From contig JALQPE010001775.1 in assembly GCA_030407315.1 (NCBI GenBank), positions 1-51,979 of the forward strand: a stretch of 51,979 nucleotides of DNA. The letters run 5' to 3'. Below the pieces are notes generated by a model, which was given only the letters and a program-made list of their open reading frames with translations, was not told where the DNA came from and did not search any database. Of this stretch, positions 19,253 through 29,140 are shown in pieces (position 1 is the first letter of the stretch; each line of letters opens with the position of its first letter). The position numbers and the translations under genes are program-made. The DNA comes from Asparagopsis taxiformis (Eukaryota > Rhodophyta > Florideophyceae > Bonnemaisoniales > Bonnemaisoniaceae).

Positions 19253-19453
19253 TGTCTAATTTGGCCACAACGGCCCCAGGCACCGGCCGCCGCCCCGAGT
19301 GGGGTTGTCACTGGCTTCTGTAAGCACCAACTGTAAGCCAAAATCGCGTCTTACGAGGGTTCGATTCCAGGCTTTAAGCCTAAGTTATGCTAGGGTGACA
19401 TCTTTTTCCCTGTTTCATCATGGTCCCGCCTTATTCCTTCACGACAAACACTA
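19253..19453 (+). repeat. R2 repeat with a pol III B-box match
   Basis: R2 copy directly following R1. GGTTCGATTCC at 19358-19368 matches the tRNA/SINE B-box consensus exactly. No convincing A box is seen, and no poly(A) tail. Confidence 0.65.
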
Positions 19454-19552
19454 CTCACCCATCACGTTACTCATATTCCGTGCACTTTGTATTAGTAGTG
19501 AACCCGCCTGCTTAGTTTGTGCAATGCGTCGATGTAGGCAGCACACGACTAT

Positions 19553-19753
19553 CCTGGAATGGACGTCTGGCGGATGTCCAGCTCAGATGCATTGCTGGCC
19601 AGCCCAGAAATTCTACAATTTCGGGCACAAAAAAATTGCAAAAAATCATCGATTTGGGCGGGTCGATTGTGCCGTACGGCACACCCCCATCTCAAAAACA
19701 TGTTCACATGTGCATGTTTTTGAGAATAGCCCAAATTTTAATTCTAATCAAGG
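19553..19753 (+). repeat. R1 palindromic repeat
   Basis: Full R1 copy beginning near AATGGACGTCTGGCGGATG. Both palindromic cores are intact. Confidence 0.85.
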
Positions 19754-19931
19754 TGTCTAATTTGGCCACAACGGCCCCAGGCACCGGCCGCCGCCCCGAG
19801 TGGGGTTGCCACTGGCTTCTGTAAGCACTAACTGTAAGGCTAAATGGCGCCTAACGACGGGTCGATTTCAGGCTCAACACGTCAGGGACAGGTCTTGGTC
19901 CTTGTTCCATCATGGTCCCGCCTCACTCTCT
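19754..19931 (+). repeat. R2 repeat
   Basis: R2 copy closest to the one at 14087-14266, sharing TAAGCACTAACTGTAAGGCT. It is again sandwiched between two R1 copies. Confidence 0.7.
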
Positions 19932-20009
19932 CACGACCAACCTGAAATGGACGTCCGGTGGATGTCCAGCTCGATTGCACTGCTGGCCAGCCCAGAAATT
20001 CTAAAATTT
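19932..20009 (+). repeat. Truncated R1 repeat
   Basis: This copy starts like full R1 copies (ACGACCAACCTGAAATGG) but breaks off within AGAAATTCTAAAATTTC. It loses both palindromic cores, which marks a recombination or deletion breakpoint. Confidence 0.8.
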
Positions 20010-21370
20010 CCGAAAAATCAATTTGGTGACCCAGCATCTCCTGTGCCGAAAATTCCCGCAGTCACTTCTGATATACTATATCGTAGTAGTAGTAGTCTAG
20101 ACGTGTTTCGCACTTGTACGCATCAGGGAAGGCTGCACGGAAGGTTGAGACTACGCTACTTGTGTACCGCGTCGTCTGAAATAGCGAGTAGTGTTTGTTG
20201 TATAGTTGTGGAGTATGCGTCTAGTGGTTTGTAAAGCTTGCAGAACGGGATAGGATGTGGGTGGCCCTATTTTATGAATACATGAGTACCAATATTCAAG
20301 GGTGACAAAGCGGAAAGGCATACGTTCATACATGTTTGAGATTGCATAGTGGAGAAAATATTTACATCGAAATTTACATGGAGCAGATGGGGGTTTTAAG
20401 GATGAGGTATGAGAGGAAGAAAATTCTTCTGTGGTATGAGGATGTGTTCTGTGGAGGGATGCAATCTTGGGATGGTGCAGGGGGAGGTGGAAATGTACGG
20501 AGTGCGGGTTTAGATTGGAGTGTGATTCGGAGAGGAGTGCCGACAAGCATATTATGGGGATTGGGGAGACGCTGCGGGGTGTTGGGGTAGTGAGGGCGGA
20601 GGAGGTGTTTAGGTGGGACCGTAGGAGGGTGCGGTTGAAGTCGCCGAGAGGAGGGGGTTTTAGGAAAGTGAGGAGAAAGAGGGGGAGGGGGTGGCGTCTG
20701 TTCTGGCTGTGGTGAGTGGGGATGTGATGGAGAAGAAGGGGGTTATTGTATTTGGGGAGGGAGGGGAGTGGGAGGAAGGGTGCGAAGTGGGGGGTTGATA
20801 TGTGTTTCAGAGCGGGGAGGTTTCTGGGGAGACGGCGGGGGTGCCACCCCGCAGTGCGGGAGCGTGGGCCGGTGGTGGTGGTGTATACGGTATCGAAGAT
20901 GCGGATGGCGTGGGGGCATGGAGCAGCTGAGGGAGGGAGGGGTGGAGCAGGTCGGGTACGGGATGGGGAGTGAGAGGTTTTGGAAGAGTAAGCTGCAGGG
21001 GAAGTTTGTGTAGAGGGCGAAGGAGAGGGGTTGAGGGTAGAGGAGAGAGGGTATTGAAGAACAATACGTTGCAAAGGTGTTGGGGGAGAGCATGGTCGAG
21101 GAGATAGGGGGTGTTTTTCCCTATTCTGAGGTAGTATGAGGACTGGTTATACGAAATCTGTACGGTAGAGCAGAACAGTAGGTATGGAATGGAGGTGTGC
21201 ACCGTGGAAGCGGGGATAGGTAGCTGAAAATGCGTGCTAGAGTGGTATTGGGGGTGTTTGAGGTACAGTACGGGGGAGGTGAGCACCAACTGGAAGGGGG
21301 TGTGAGCGAGAGGATGAAAAAATTAAAGACAAAATTGGAGTCGACCGACAAGGAAAAATAGAGTGGTCGC
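20010..21370. other. Purine-rich, G-skewed noncoding segment
   Basis: About 20450-21110 is strikingly G-rich on the plus strand (runs such as GGGGGAGG). This creates long Pro/Ser/Thr-rich ORFs on the minus strand with no domain. A short plus-strand stretch reads CTECGF with a later His, faintly like a zinc finger, but it has no supporting context. I see no gene that I can support. Confidence 0.5.
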
Positions 21371-21654
21371 CGTGATGGATGCGGACATCCATGTCGAGCA
21401 CGGCGGCAGAAATTTCTGGGGTCGAAATTTTTGAATTTCTGAACCGGCGCCCGTCCTAGGTGGACATAGACATGGCGGAAGTCCATCCCGAGGGGGACAT
21501 CCGTGGTACTAGAAACAATGAATGTCGCCCTAGTAATACTAGACGTACTAGACCGCATGGACGTCCGGTTCTAGGCGGACATCCAAAAATACTGGAGAAC
21601 ATGGACGTCCGCCTAGTAATACTAGGTGTACTAGAGGTTGTGGACGTCCGCGTC
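21371..21654. repeat. Right subterminal repeat array of element A
   Basis: Repeated GGACGTCC and GGACATCC motifs, each near CTAGTA/TACTAG, end with GTACTAGAGG, a short spacer and GTGGACGTCCGCGTC (to 21654). This is the inverted counterpart of the array at 237-690. The segment at 21395-21440 also resembles the AGAAATTC core of R1. Confidence 0.7.
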
Positions 21655-23768
21655 CATTTCCGAGAACACAGACGATACAGCCAAGCAAGAGAGCAAGCTT
21701 CCACGCAGTCCGCGTTCTTGGATTCGTTCCCCCGGGAGTTTCAACAAATGTTGTAATTGAGAGAGTTGTACCCGACATTGTGAAGGGAAGTACAGACGGT
21801 TTTCCAGCGAAAGATGCAAATGGAGAAGATGTGGTCATATTCCTGGATCCTGTTGGATTTATCGGAGATTACCCAGCTGTTTCGCATACTCTGGATGTCC
21901 GTGGACACACCAGTAATACACCATGCCATAGCTGCATTTTCGAAAAGCAAGATATGAGCAGCAGTGGAGGTTCACGAAATGCATACACAGCATTGCTAAA
22001 CAGTCAGATGAGTACGCATGCCCGAGGAATGCACCGAAACAAGCTTGTGAGGGAAGTCGCATCGCAAGATCAGCTCAAAGTTCTTGGACTAAGCCTAGAT
22101 CCGATTGAGAATAAGGCACTCCATAATTTGAGTGAATCCCTTAATCGTGTGCGGAGAGGAGTTCCTACAAACGAAGAAGGAGTTCCAGTTGTTCCTTGTC
22201 AATTCGATCCATATCGCTCTGCTGTAGTTGCCCCAGACCATCTGCTCTCCGGACTGGCTCAAGATGTGATGAATGCGACAATCACTGCAGCAACACCTGT
22301 AATTCGAAATGTTGCGGAAACAGTTCTACTGAATACCCTCCGAATGTTCTGTTTGAGTAGTCAGAGTCAGGTATTCAGGCAGAACTACCTATTATCGATG
22401 AACATGAGCGATATATTCGCTGTTCTCGTTGTAGCTCCCCAAGCATTTTATTCGGCATTTCGTATCGTCATCGGGAACTCTTGGGACGGGTATGAAAAAC
22501 TTGAACGTATTCTTCGTTTGCTGAAAAAGTTTCAAATGGTTGTTGCCAGCATTCGATTCATCCCAACATGGTGGATAGATGGACTTGAGTCAACCAGGAG
22601 GTTCGAGGCCGAGAATGCCGGACGTCATGACCACATTCTAGCTCTTGTTCCAGACTATATGAAAGAACTGCATGAGGTATGCAAGAAGGATCCTATTGCA
22701 ATGAAACATCTGGACAAACCGAACTTGCATCGGTTGATAGAATTTTGCGTACATACATTACCAGCTTTTGGAGCTGCGAAACATGTGGAAGAGCTTTTAT
22801 TCGAGAGAATGCACCAGCCTCTTAAAAGAGGGGTTCGAAACTCGAACCATAAGAATGAACATCTGTCATCAATGGAGCTCATCATGGCCGATGACTGGCT
22901 CGCACGAATAGCCATCACGCTGGGTGCGGTAGGTCACAATACAAAACAATGGACGTCTGCAGACTGCAGACGCGTGTATTTTGCACTAGGAAAAGGAATT
23001 TCGGAGAGTCCACATGCGACAGAAGAGGCAGCAAAAAGATGCTTCTTAAGTCCTGTATTCCGTCTCATATCAGAGAGGAGCAGTACTATGGTGAGCACCC
23101 ACTGTCCAATCACGCGGTGGCGAGGGGAATCTGTTGAAGACGCGAAAAATGTTCCGGCAGAAGAAACCGTCATGATGGCAAGGATACGTAAAGCTTCTGA
23201 AACTTTTCTCAGAACCAGACAGGTAAACGGGTCTCAACATGGTGAACGACTATGGTGGCTCACTGCTGCACAAAGAGTGCGCACTAGTCATGAGGGATCT
23301 GAGAGCGAATCGAGGTTAGGGCGTGCTGAACCTGGAAGCATCATTCAAGCAGTGTGCAAAGATGGATGGTATGATGCTGGTATAGTAGTACCCGCCCATA
23401 GCAGGACGAGCATGGAGGAATTCACATGTTCTAGACGTGTCCTTTTCGTCACACTGTCCTTTTTTATTGTGGTAGGGCAAGGAGAGGAGAAGAAGGCAAA
23501 GAAATGGAAGCAGAAAACTCCATATGCTGTCTGCATTCCCTTGACATGCACTGGAGACGGTATGTACCGGAAAGGTGGGAATGATACTATAGTTCACGTT
23601 GAAATGAACGACGGGGTCCGAGAAGTTTTGCACGTACATAACTGCGAGTCAGGAGTTTTTCCATACGATAGACAAAGTGGCATTGTAGAGCACAATAGTG
23701 ATATTCTTTCTGGTGGTGAAGTGAGCGTCTTAACTAGAGAAGATGGATACCCACCACGTTCAGCATAG
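21655..23768 (+). pseudogene. Transposase B, 5'-truncated by element A
   Basis: The frame is open from the element A boundary through 23768, with no ATG near its beginning. It opens with RVLGFVPPGVSTN. It carries FLDPVGFIGDYPA (second catalytic Asp block, D at 21867) followed by a CHSC pair, and a KHVEELLFERMHQPL segment with NHKNEH (candidate catalytic Glu). The first catalytic Asp motif (like YSDKS in transposase A) is absent, so the remnant should be inactive. Near 23330-23400 a short SH3/Tudor-like segment (EPGSIIQAVCKDGWYDAGIV) is visible. The front half appears to lie at 2-236. Order and content match a Plavaka/KDZ-like transposase distinct from transposase A. Only the 5' break is evident; the remaining frame is otherwise uninterrupted, so the insertion is probably not very old. 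Confidence 0.7.
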
Positions 23769-24034
23769 AGTGTTCCAGCACAGTGTTTAATACATCAGTA
23801 AACTTTCGTAATTCATTTAGCAGCAGTCCTGATCAAGTCTTCCAACAAATGCTATACAAAATTTGTACATGTCGTTTGAAGAATAGAGTGGGATTTTGTT
23901 CCATGCGCACAAATAAAGTGTGTTTTGCGAAGAGCGTACGCACTTACGTACGTATGACGCCATTGGTACTAGAGATGGAGCCGCGAGTTGCAGGACTCCT
24001 AGTTCCACAAAGTTGAGTTCGCATAATCCAATGG

Positions 24035-24225
24035 AGAGCCCGCACCTGGCCAATGAAGTGGAAAATAATACCCGGTATAGTTTTCTGGCTCCAGTGACAA
24101 GTGGAGTATTGTGACTGATGGCTGTCTGCTGGCCAATGGGGAGCCGGCACCTGGCCAATGAAGTGGAAAATAATACCCGGTATAGTTTTCTGGCTCCAGT
24201 GACAAGTGGAGTACTATGATTCATG
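24035..24225. repeat. R3 palindromic repeat, two direct copies
   Basis: Two ~80 bp direct copies contain GCACCTGGCCAATGAAGTGG, then AAAATAATACCCGGTAT and TTTTCTGGCTCC. They lie between transposase B and the ParB-dioxygenase gene, 250-440 bp upstream of its ATG. The palindrome's right arm is degenerate here. The flanking sequence from 23769 to 24475 holds no gene. Confidence 0.8.
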
Positions 24226-24475
24226 GCAATGGGATGGTTTTGGGAACGAAGGAATTGTGTGTGGGAAGTCCTTCATCGAGGAATGACAGATGGCCGAATA
24301 CAATTGGAGCGCGTGGAAGGTGAATCAATAACTGATATTTCACGTTTAGACGTGTAGGGAGATCGTTTCCCGCCAAATACCACCTTGAAAGAGGAATATC
24401 TCTTGATCGTGTAGTCGGAGAGAAAAGGTATCTTTGTTATCCTGAACGGCTTCTCTACGCGTCCAAATCTTTGCT

Positions 24476-27400
24476 ATGGCCGGAAGCGACACTGAGCGCG
24501 CTGCGGAACCAAAGGATACCGTCGAAAGCGTTGCAGAGAGACTTGCAACGACGGTAGGCGGTGATAAAACACCCTCCGGAGGTTCTGCTGATGGAGGGGC
24601 TCCGTCTGCAGCGGGAAGGGAGACGGCAGATAGCCAGACACCCATTCAGGGAGCAGACGCTGCCATGATAGAGGCAGCAAAAACCCTTGGCGATATATCA
24701 CCATCTGGGAAAAACACTCTACGCTTTCCATCTACTCCTGGGACGGTGAAATCGAAAAACAGGGAGAGGTCTAACGTCCGTGAAGGCGAGGGGAGTCCTG
24801 CTGGCATGGAAGCATCAGAAGAGTCTGTGATGGGGATTGACATCAACATTGTCGAATGCAGGACTGAACCTAAAATGATCAATCCGCTAGATGTTGCCAA
24901 ACCGGAATCAACTTCTCGTCTTGTGCAGGAGGCCAGAGTGCGCGATCTGGTCAGCAAAATATCTACCGAGGGGTTTCTGGAAACTGGCACCCGAATGACC
25001 ATCTGTGAAACAATGGGGTCAGACGGACGGAAGAAACTGCAGTGCATTGATGGAGGTCATCGTATCAGCGCTTTGCAGTCGATTGTGGAAAACAAACCGA
25101 CAGTTGCTGATCGATGGAGACTGAGGAGCATTAGCGTTGACTTCATCCGACCACCTGGAACCCGTGAAATGTTTCATCCTCTTGAAGTGATGCGAATATC
25201 GCAGAAGCTGAACGAAAAGACTCATGACGTGATAGAAGTTTCTATTGCTGACCACGTCTGTACGGTCATGAAGTTCATGATGATGAAGGGCTTGATGAAG
25301 GCGAAGGTAAATGTGTGCACAAAAGTTGTAGTCGAGAACAAGGTCATTCCAGGTTGTCAGGAAGGAATCATGATGAAGTACGTTTCGATTGCGCAGGGCT
25401 TCGGAGACGTAAATAACCCGGCGTTCGAACATTGGTCAGCTATCCCAAGTCGATTTGCAACTGAAACTAGTCCGCCAGACTCGAAGAATATGCAGGGATG
25501 CACTGTGGACGTCCTATTCGCTTCTGCGTTTCGAAAAGCTTCGGTGGACACCAAACTTGTCATTCTAGAGCTCACTGCAATGTGGACGATGTGGAAACGT
25601 AGGAAAGGAGATGGTGGTATAAGTCTAAAGACATGCGCGCAAAAGTGGTGCTACAGCATGTGTGAAATATATGACATACTTGAGAAAGCTGTACGGAAAG
25701 AAAACTCCTGGCATTCCTCACCTCATCCATGTTTCAGGAAGTTACATGAAGTACCGGAGCCAGGTGGACGAACACGAAAAACCATACGATATCGCATTTT
25801 GACTGTCCTCAAAGATTTCTATCCTTCCGACGCACCAACTGGGAGAGGTATACGTGCAGCATTGACGCGGTCTATGATGAAAGAAATCCGTTATGTGGTT
25901 TTCAACGGCCCAATTCTATCGGATGACTCTCTCGACCATTCCGTCGCGCCTGAAATAGGTGTGCAGGAAAGGCGGACTAGGCGAAAATCCTTGGAAGGGA
26001 ATACTGCACCTCAACCACGACAACAATCCGCATCGTATGGTGATACTTCAAATGCTGCCATTGATCGCTCGGACGTGGTACAGAGTCCAAATGTACTTAC
26101 CCAACAGCAGACACAGGGCAGTCTGGAAATATCGGATCGTGTTAACGCTGAGGTCGGTGGTGCAACACAGGTTGGTGAAGAGGCGACAGGGAAAGCGGCA
26201 GATTCCGAAAGCGCAAAGCAGGTTACAACGGACCGCGCAGTGCCTACTGCGCCAACCGAGAACAATTCTTCGAAACCTGGAGATTGTGAAGTTGGGGATG
26301 TGTTGCAGAAGAACGTAGGAACTCAAGAGCTTGAACCAACTGGTGCAAATCGAGGAAGAAATGACCACGGTGATGAAAATGACCTGCAACAATCACCTAG
26401 CCCAGTGGCAGCCGGAAGTGCCACGCTCAGACCAGAGCAGGGTGGAAAGTCGCCGGCGAATATGTCAGTTGGTCATCCAAGAACTGGTCGAGATGGTGAA
26501 GGAGGTCCTGAATCTAGGAAGAGCGATGGGTCTGGAACGAAAGATGTCCGCGAAGAATGTCCCGAACATTCTTCTGGAAGGACAACGGAGGACCCGATGA
26601 AAGGTGTACGAAATCAGGGTGATGGCACTGGAAACGCTATGTTATCTACAGCGGATGTCGGCCTACCTGTTTTACCTGAGCTGGAGGACACGGAAACACC
26701 TGTTACCAGTTCTACGCCTAGGAAGTTGATGAAAGCCAAGCACAGCAGTGGTTTCGTGCCCTTAAAGGCAAAGCCGAGGAATACGGAGACGCCGCCAATG
26801 ATTCTACGATCCAAACGGAAATTGGTGGATGTCACCCCTCAAGAGGTTATTGACCTGGTGGGAGAGGATACCAGCAGGCCGCAGCAGAAGAAGAAGCAAA
26901 AGATGCGTGAAGACGCAAATTTGCAATCCGGCAAAGACGCTGCAGTCCACGCGGTTCAAGGAGGTCAGTATTCGGACAGGCAACAAAATGATGTCCCTGA
27001 CAAAGATGTGGAGGAAGGTATAGAAGCGAAACTGCCTGTTATCATTCATCTCGACAGTCGAATGAAATACTATGTGAATGGGAAACTGGTCGATACGCTT
27101 CGAGCCGAGGTGGCTGAAGCAGCAGCGAGTGCCTATTCGGCACAAAATGTTTCCGCTGAGTTTCTCTCGAGGGCTTATTTCCGAGAGAAACGAAATGAAA
27201 TAGACTTGGTTGGTTTTACAATTCTGGACGGAATATTCAAGTCTTCTACTACTGCAGATGCGATCCACGAACTGCTCCTTCATTTTTCTGCGTTGTTTGA
27301 GGAACGTCTCGAGGATGCCAAGAAGAACTCTGAATCCGGTGACACCCGCAGAGATCCGGACTGGACACCGTGGTGCATGGCTATGATGGATGGGAAAAAC

Positions 27401-28000
27401 TCTGATGAAGAAGGTGAGAAGGGCAGAGGAATCTTTATAACAAAGCGGAAGAGCTTATGTGATGACCTCGAGGATAACAATAATAATCTCTATCGGAAGA
27501 AGATGATTGTTGAGCTCGGTCTAGGTATTTGTGCGGAAGGTTTGGAATTGAGGACTAGTGGGAAGGACCCGATGGCCTTCCCCAGCACTGGAACTACTTT
27601 AGTGCTGACTGGAGAGCGGACTAAACCTCGTGCTGGACATACAGACTATGAAGTGGGAATCGATGAAGTTAACAGTCCCCCTTCTCCGCCATCCTACTTC
27701 ATGATGTCAAGCGGCGCAGATGGATTCGGCCTCGTGCTTGCACCCTACAGTCATGTCTGTTTATCCCATCCCAACAGAGAGTTATACAGAGTTCCAATGA
27801 AGAGGTGTGAAGTACCACCATATTCTGTTCTTGTCTGCCGAGGGGATGTTTATCACCACGAGGAAGGATTTGAGAGCAATAAGGGTCTTCAATACAAGCT
27901 CCCGATCCGATCTCACATATTCCTCAAAACTGAGCAGCATCAAAGTGAAGAAGGAGAATATGTCGTTGGACATTGGGAGGGCAATTCGAAATTGAAGTGA
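24476..28000 (+). CDS. ParB-like domain fused to a 2-oxoglutarate/Fe(II) dioxygenase, element B
   Basis: A 1174-residue single-exon protein starting at ATG 24476. A disordered N-terminus (1-120) precedes a ParB/Srx-like domain (about 135-250) with CIDGGHR (D192-R196). A helical region follows to about 490. A long low-complexity linker (about 500-840) is rich in Gln, Ser, Glu and Lys, with a basic KKKQK cluster. The C-terminal dioxygenase domain shows HTD (H1055, D1057), a beta-rich core with YFMMSSGADG, VCRGDVYHH (H1127/H1128) and LPIRSH (R1145). This is the HxD...H...R set expected for Fe(II) and 2-oxoglutarate binding. It is clearly related to the broken gene at 29141 and more distantly to the gene at 14818. 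R3 palindromes flank it on both sides. A nuclear chromatin or DNA-modifying role is inferred from the company it keeps; the substrate is unknown. Confidence 0.8.
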   Translation: MAGSDTERAAEPKDTVESVAERLATTVGGDKTPSGGSADGGAPSAAGRETADSQTPIQGADAAMIEAAKTLGDISPSGKNTLRFPSTPGTVKSKNRERSNVREGEGSPAGMEASEESVMGIDINIVECRTEPKMINPLDVAKPESTSRLVQEARVRDLVSKISTEGFLETGTRMTICETMGSDGRKKLQCIDGGHRISALQSIVENKPTVADRWRLRSISVDFIRPPGTREMFHPLEVMRISQKLNEKTHDVIEVSIADHVCTVMKFMMMKGLMKAKVNVCTKVVVENKVIPGCQEGIMMKYVSIAQGFGDVNNPAFEHWSAIPSRFATETSPPDSKNMQGCTVDVLFASAFRKASVDTKLVILELTAMWTMWKRRKGDGGISLKTCAQKWCYSMCEIYDILEKAVRKENSWHSSPHPCFRKLHEVPEPGGRTRKTIRYRILTVLKDFYPSDAPTGRGIRAALTRSMMKEIRYVVFNGPILSDDSLDHSVAPEIGVQERRTRRKSLEGNTAPQPRQQSASYGDTSNAAIDRSDVVQSPNVLTQQQTQGSLEISDRVNAEVGGATQVGEEATGKAADSESAKQVTTDRAVPTAPTENNSSKPGDCEVGDVLQKNVGTQELEPTGANRGRNDHGDENDLQQSPSPVAAGSATLRPEQGGKSPANMSVGHPRTGRDGEGGPESRKSDGSGTKDVREECPEHSSGRTTEDPMKGVRNQGDGTGNAMLSTADVGLPVLPELEDTETPVTSSTPRKLMKAKHSSGFVPLKAKPRNTETPPMILRSKRKLVDVTPQEVIDLVGEDTSRPQQKKKQKMREDANLQSGKDAAVHAVQGGQYSDRQQNDVPDKDVEEGIEAKLPVIIHLDSRMKYYVNGKLVDTLRAEVAEAAASAYSAQNVSAEFLSRAYFREKRNEIDLVGFTILDGIFKSSTTADAIHELLLHFSALFEERLEDAKKNSESGDTRRDPDWTPWCMAMMDGKNSDEEGEKGRGIFITKRKSLCDDLEDNNNNLYRKKMIVELGLGICAEGLELRTSGKDPMAFPSTGTTLVLTGERTKPRAGHTDYEVGIDEVNSPPSPPSYFMMSSGADGFGLVLAPYSHVCLSHPNRELYRVPMKRCEVPPYSVLVCRGDVYHHEEGFESNKGLQYKLPIRSHIFLKTEQHQSEEGEYVVGHWEGNSKLK

Positions 28001-28056
28001 TGAAGGGCATCTGTCCAGCCGTGTTGAAGCCTTATTTGGGTATGAATCCGTAGAGT

Positions 28057-28062
28057 AATAAA
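28057..28062 (+). terminator. Candidate polyadenylation signal AATAAA
   Basis: AATAAA begins 57 bases after the stop of the ParB-dioxygenase gene, a normal distance for a 3' UTR signal. There is no experimental support. Confidence 0.4.
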
Positions 28063-28318
28063 CACAATTCCAATAGAACATGATAAAAGAGATACTGCAT
28101 GGATTCTTTATATAGTCAGATCAATTCCACAAATGTAACAAACACCACATGCAGGAAGCTATTCTCCACAGAAAGCTCTACCTACAGGAGCTGCAAATTC
28201 TAAACCTCTTCAGTAGATGCAAGAAACGATAGCAGATAGTACAACCTGGTATTATATTACATCGTTCACTATCCCCGGTAAAATTTTCAGTTCCTGAGAA
28301 CAGGAGTCTGGCCGGGTA

Positions 28319-28700
28319 TAAAGTTGGGTGGGTGTAGACCAAGTGCACCAACCCCATTGCCTGGGGGTACTCCGGATAACCTCAGCCAATGGCGTTGGTG
28401 CACCTGGCTTTTGGGAGGCCAAAATAATACCGGGTATTATTTTGGTCGGTATAGACCAAGTGCACCAGCGTCATTGGCCGAGGTTGTCCAAACTACCACC
28501 GGCCAATGGCGTTGGTGCACCTGGCTTTTGGGCGGCCAAAATAATACCGGGTGTTATTTTGGGTCGGTATAGACCAAGTGCACCAACCCCATTGGCCGGT
28601 GGTAGCCGGATACCCTTGCCAATGGCGTTGGTGCACCTGGCGTTTGGGAGGCCAAAATAATACCGGGTATTATTTCTAGTTTCGCAAGCCAGGTGCAGTG
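28319..28700. repeat. R3 palindromic repeat cluster, three ~117 bp units
   Basis: Three direct units, each with GACCAAGTGCACCA, an ATTGGC or TTGCC element, GCCAATGGCGTTGGTGCACC, then a palindrome. The palindromes occupy 28419-28445, 28536-28562 and 28652-28678. Their arms are CCAAAATAATACC and its reverse complement around one central base; the first is perfect and the third has lost its outer right arm. CCAAT and E-box-like CACCTGG motifs recur in fixed positions. The cluster sits between two ParB-dioxygenase genes. Confidence 0.9.
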
Positions 28701-29140
28701 CACTCATTGGCCGAAGCCCACTTATTCGTGGTTCATGTTGAATACAGACGCATTTGGTATGTACGCATCAGCTCCACGAGTTGGTGCAAAATGCTGGGAA
28801 GTATGTGACTTCAGCATTATGTAGTTATTACTTGAGTGGTTTTGGGGTAATCACCATGACCAACTCGTACCTGTTTAGCCACTTTGAGTATGAACTCGTC
28901 GTATAGCGATTGTATTTGGCCGTAGAAATTAACTGAATTTTGAGTATTACTCTTGATCTGAGCAAGTGGTCTAGAAATAAACAAAAAATTGAAATCAGAG
29001 TTGAAACGGATTGTTCACGTTTGATCCTTTATCAGACTGCAGTAGCGAAATAAATCTATCTTAATCGTCTCTGTATCGTCGTTATCGGGGTCGTACACTC
29101 AATCAAGCTTCTCTCCATTCCTGCTTTCCCTCATCCTTCA
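28701..29140. other. Noncoding 5' region of the broken ParB-dioxygenase gene
   Basis: A/T-rich spacer with no ORF or repeat that I recognise. The last 50 bp are pyrimidine-rich and lead into the ATG at 29141. Confidence 0.4.

Larger units (their letters stand above)
237..21654. mobile_element. Element A: giant ~21.4 kb DNA transposon with modification cassette
   Basis: The proposed ends are inverted repeats. The left end (from 237) reads GACGCGGACGTCCA, four different bases, then CTCTAGTAC. The reverse complement of the right end (to 21654) reads GACGCGGACGTCCA, three to four different bases, then CTCTAGTAC. Both ends are followed inward by arrays of GGACGTCC/GGACATCC plus CTAGTAC motifs (237-690 and 21371-21654). 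Sequence outside the two ends looks like two halves of one transposase gene on the same strand. Inside lie a transposase, a coiled-coil protein, a methyltransferase-SET protein and a ParB-dioxygenase. No target-site duplication is obvious, and the repeated nature of the ends makes the exact boundary uncertain by tens of bases. The alternative is a composite of several smaller insertions. Confidence 0.5.

Noticed and set aside
19358..19368. tRNA gene at the B-box match in R2
   Set aside because: No acceptor stem, A box or cloverleaf can be folded around it; only the B-box-like string is present.
20467..20560. Zinc-finger remnant (CTECGF with a later His) as the N-terminus of transposase B
   Set aside because: It is inside element A, isolated, in a composition-skewed region and not continuous with any transposase frame.
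20151..21074. 307-residue minus-strand ORF rich in Pro, Ser and Thr
   Set aside because: It lies on the G-skewed segment; the open frame follows from composition and shows no domain or sensible start context.
237..21654. Target-site duplication for element A
   Set aside because: The bases flanking the proposed ends do not match each other; the repeated end motifs leave the exact boundary uncertain, so none is claimed.
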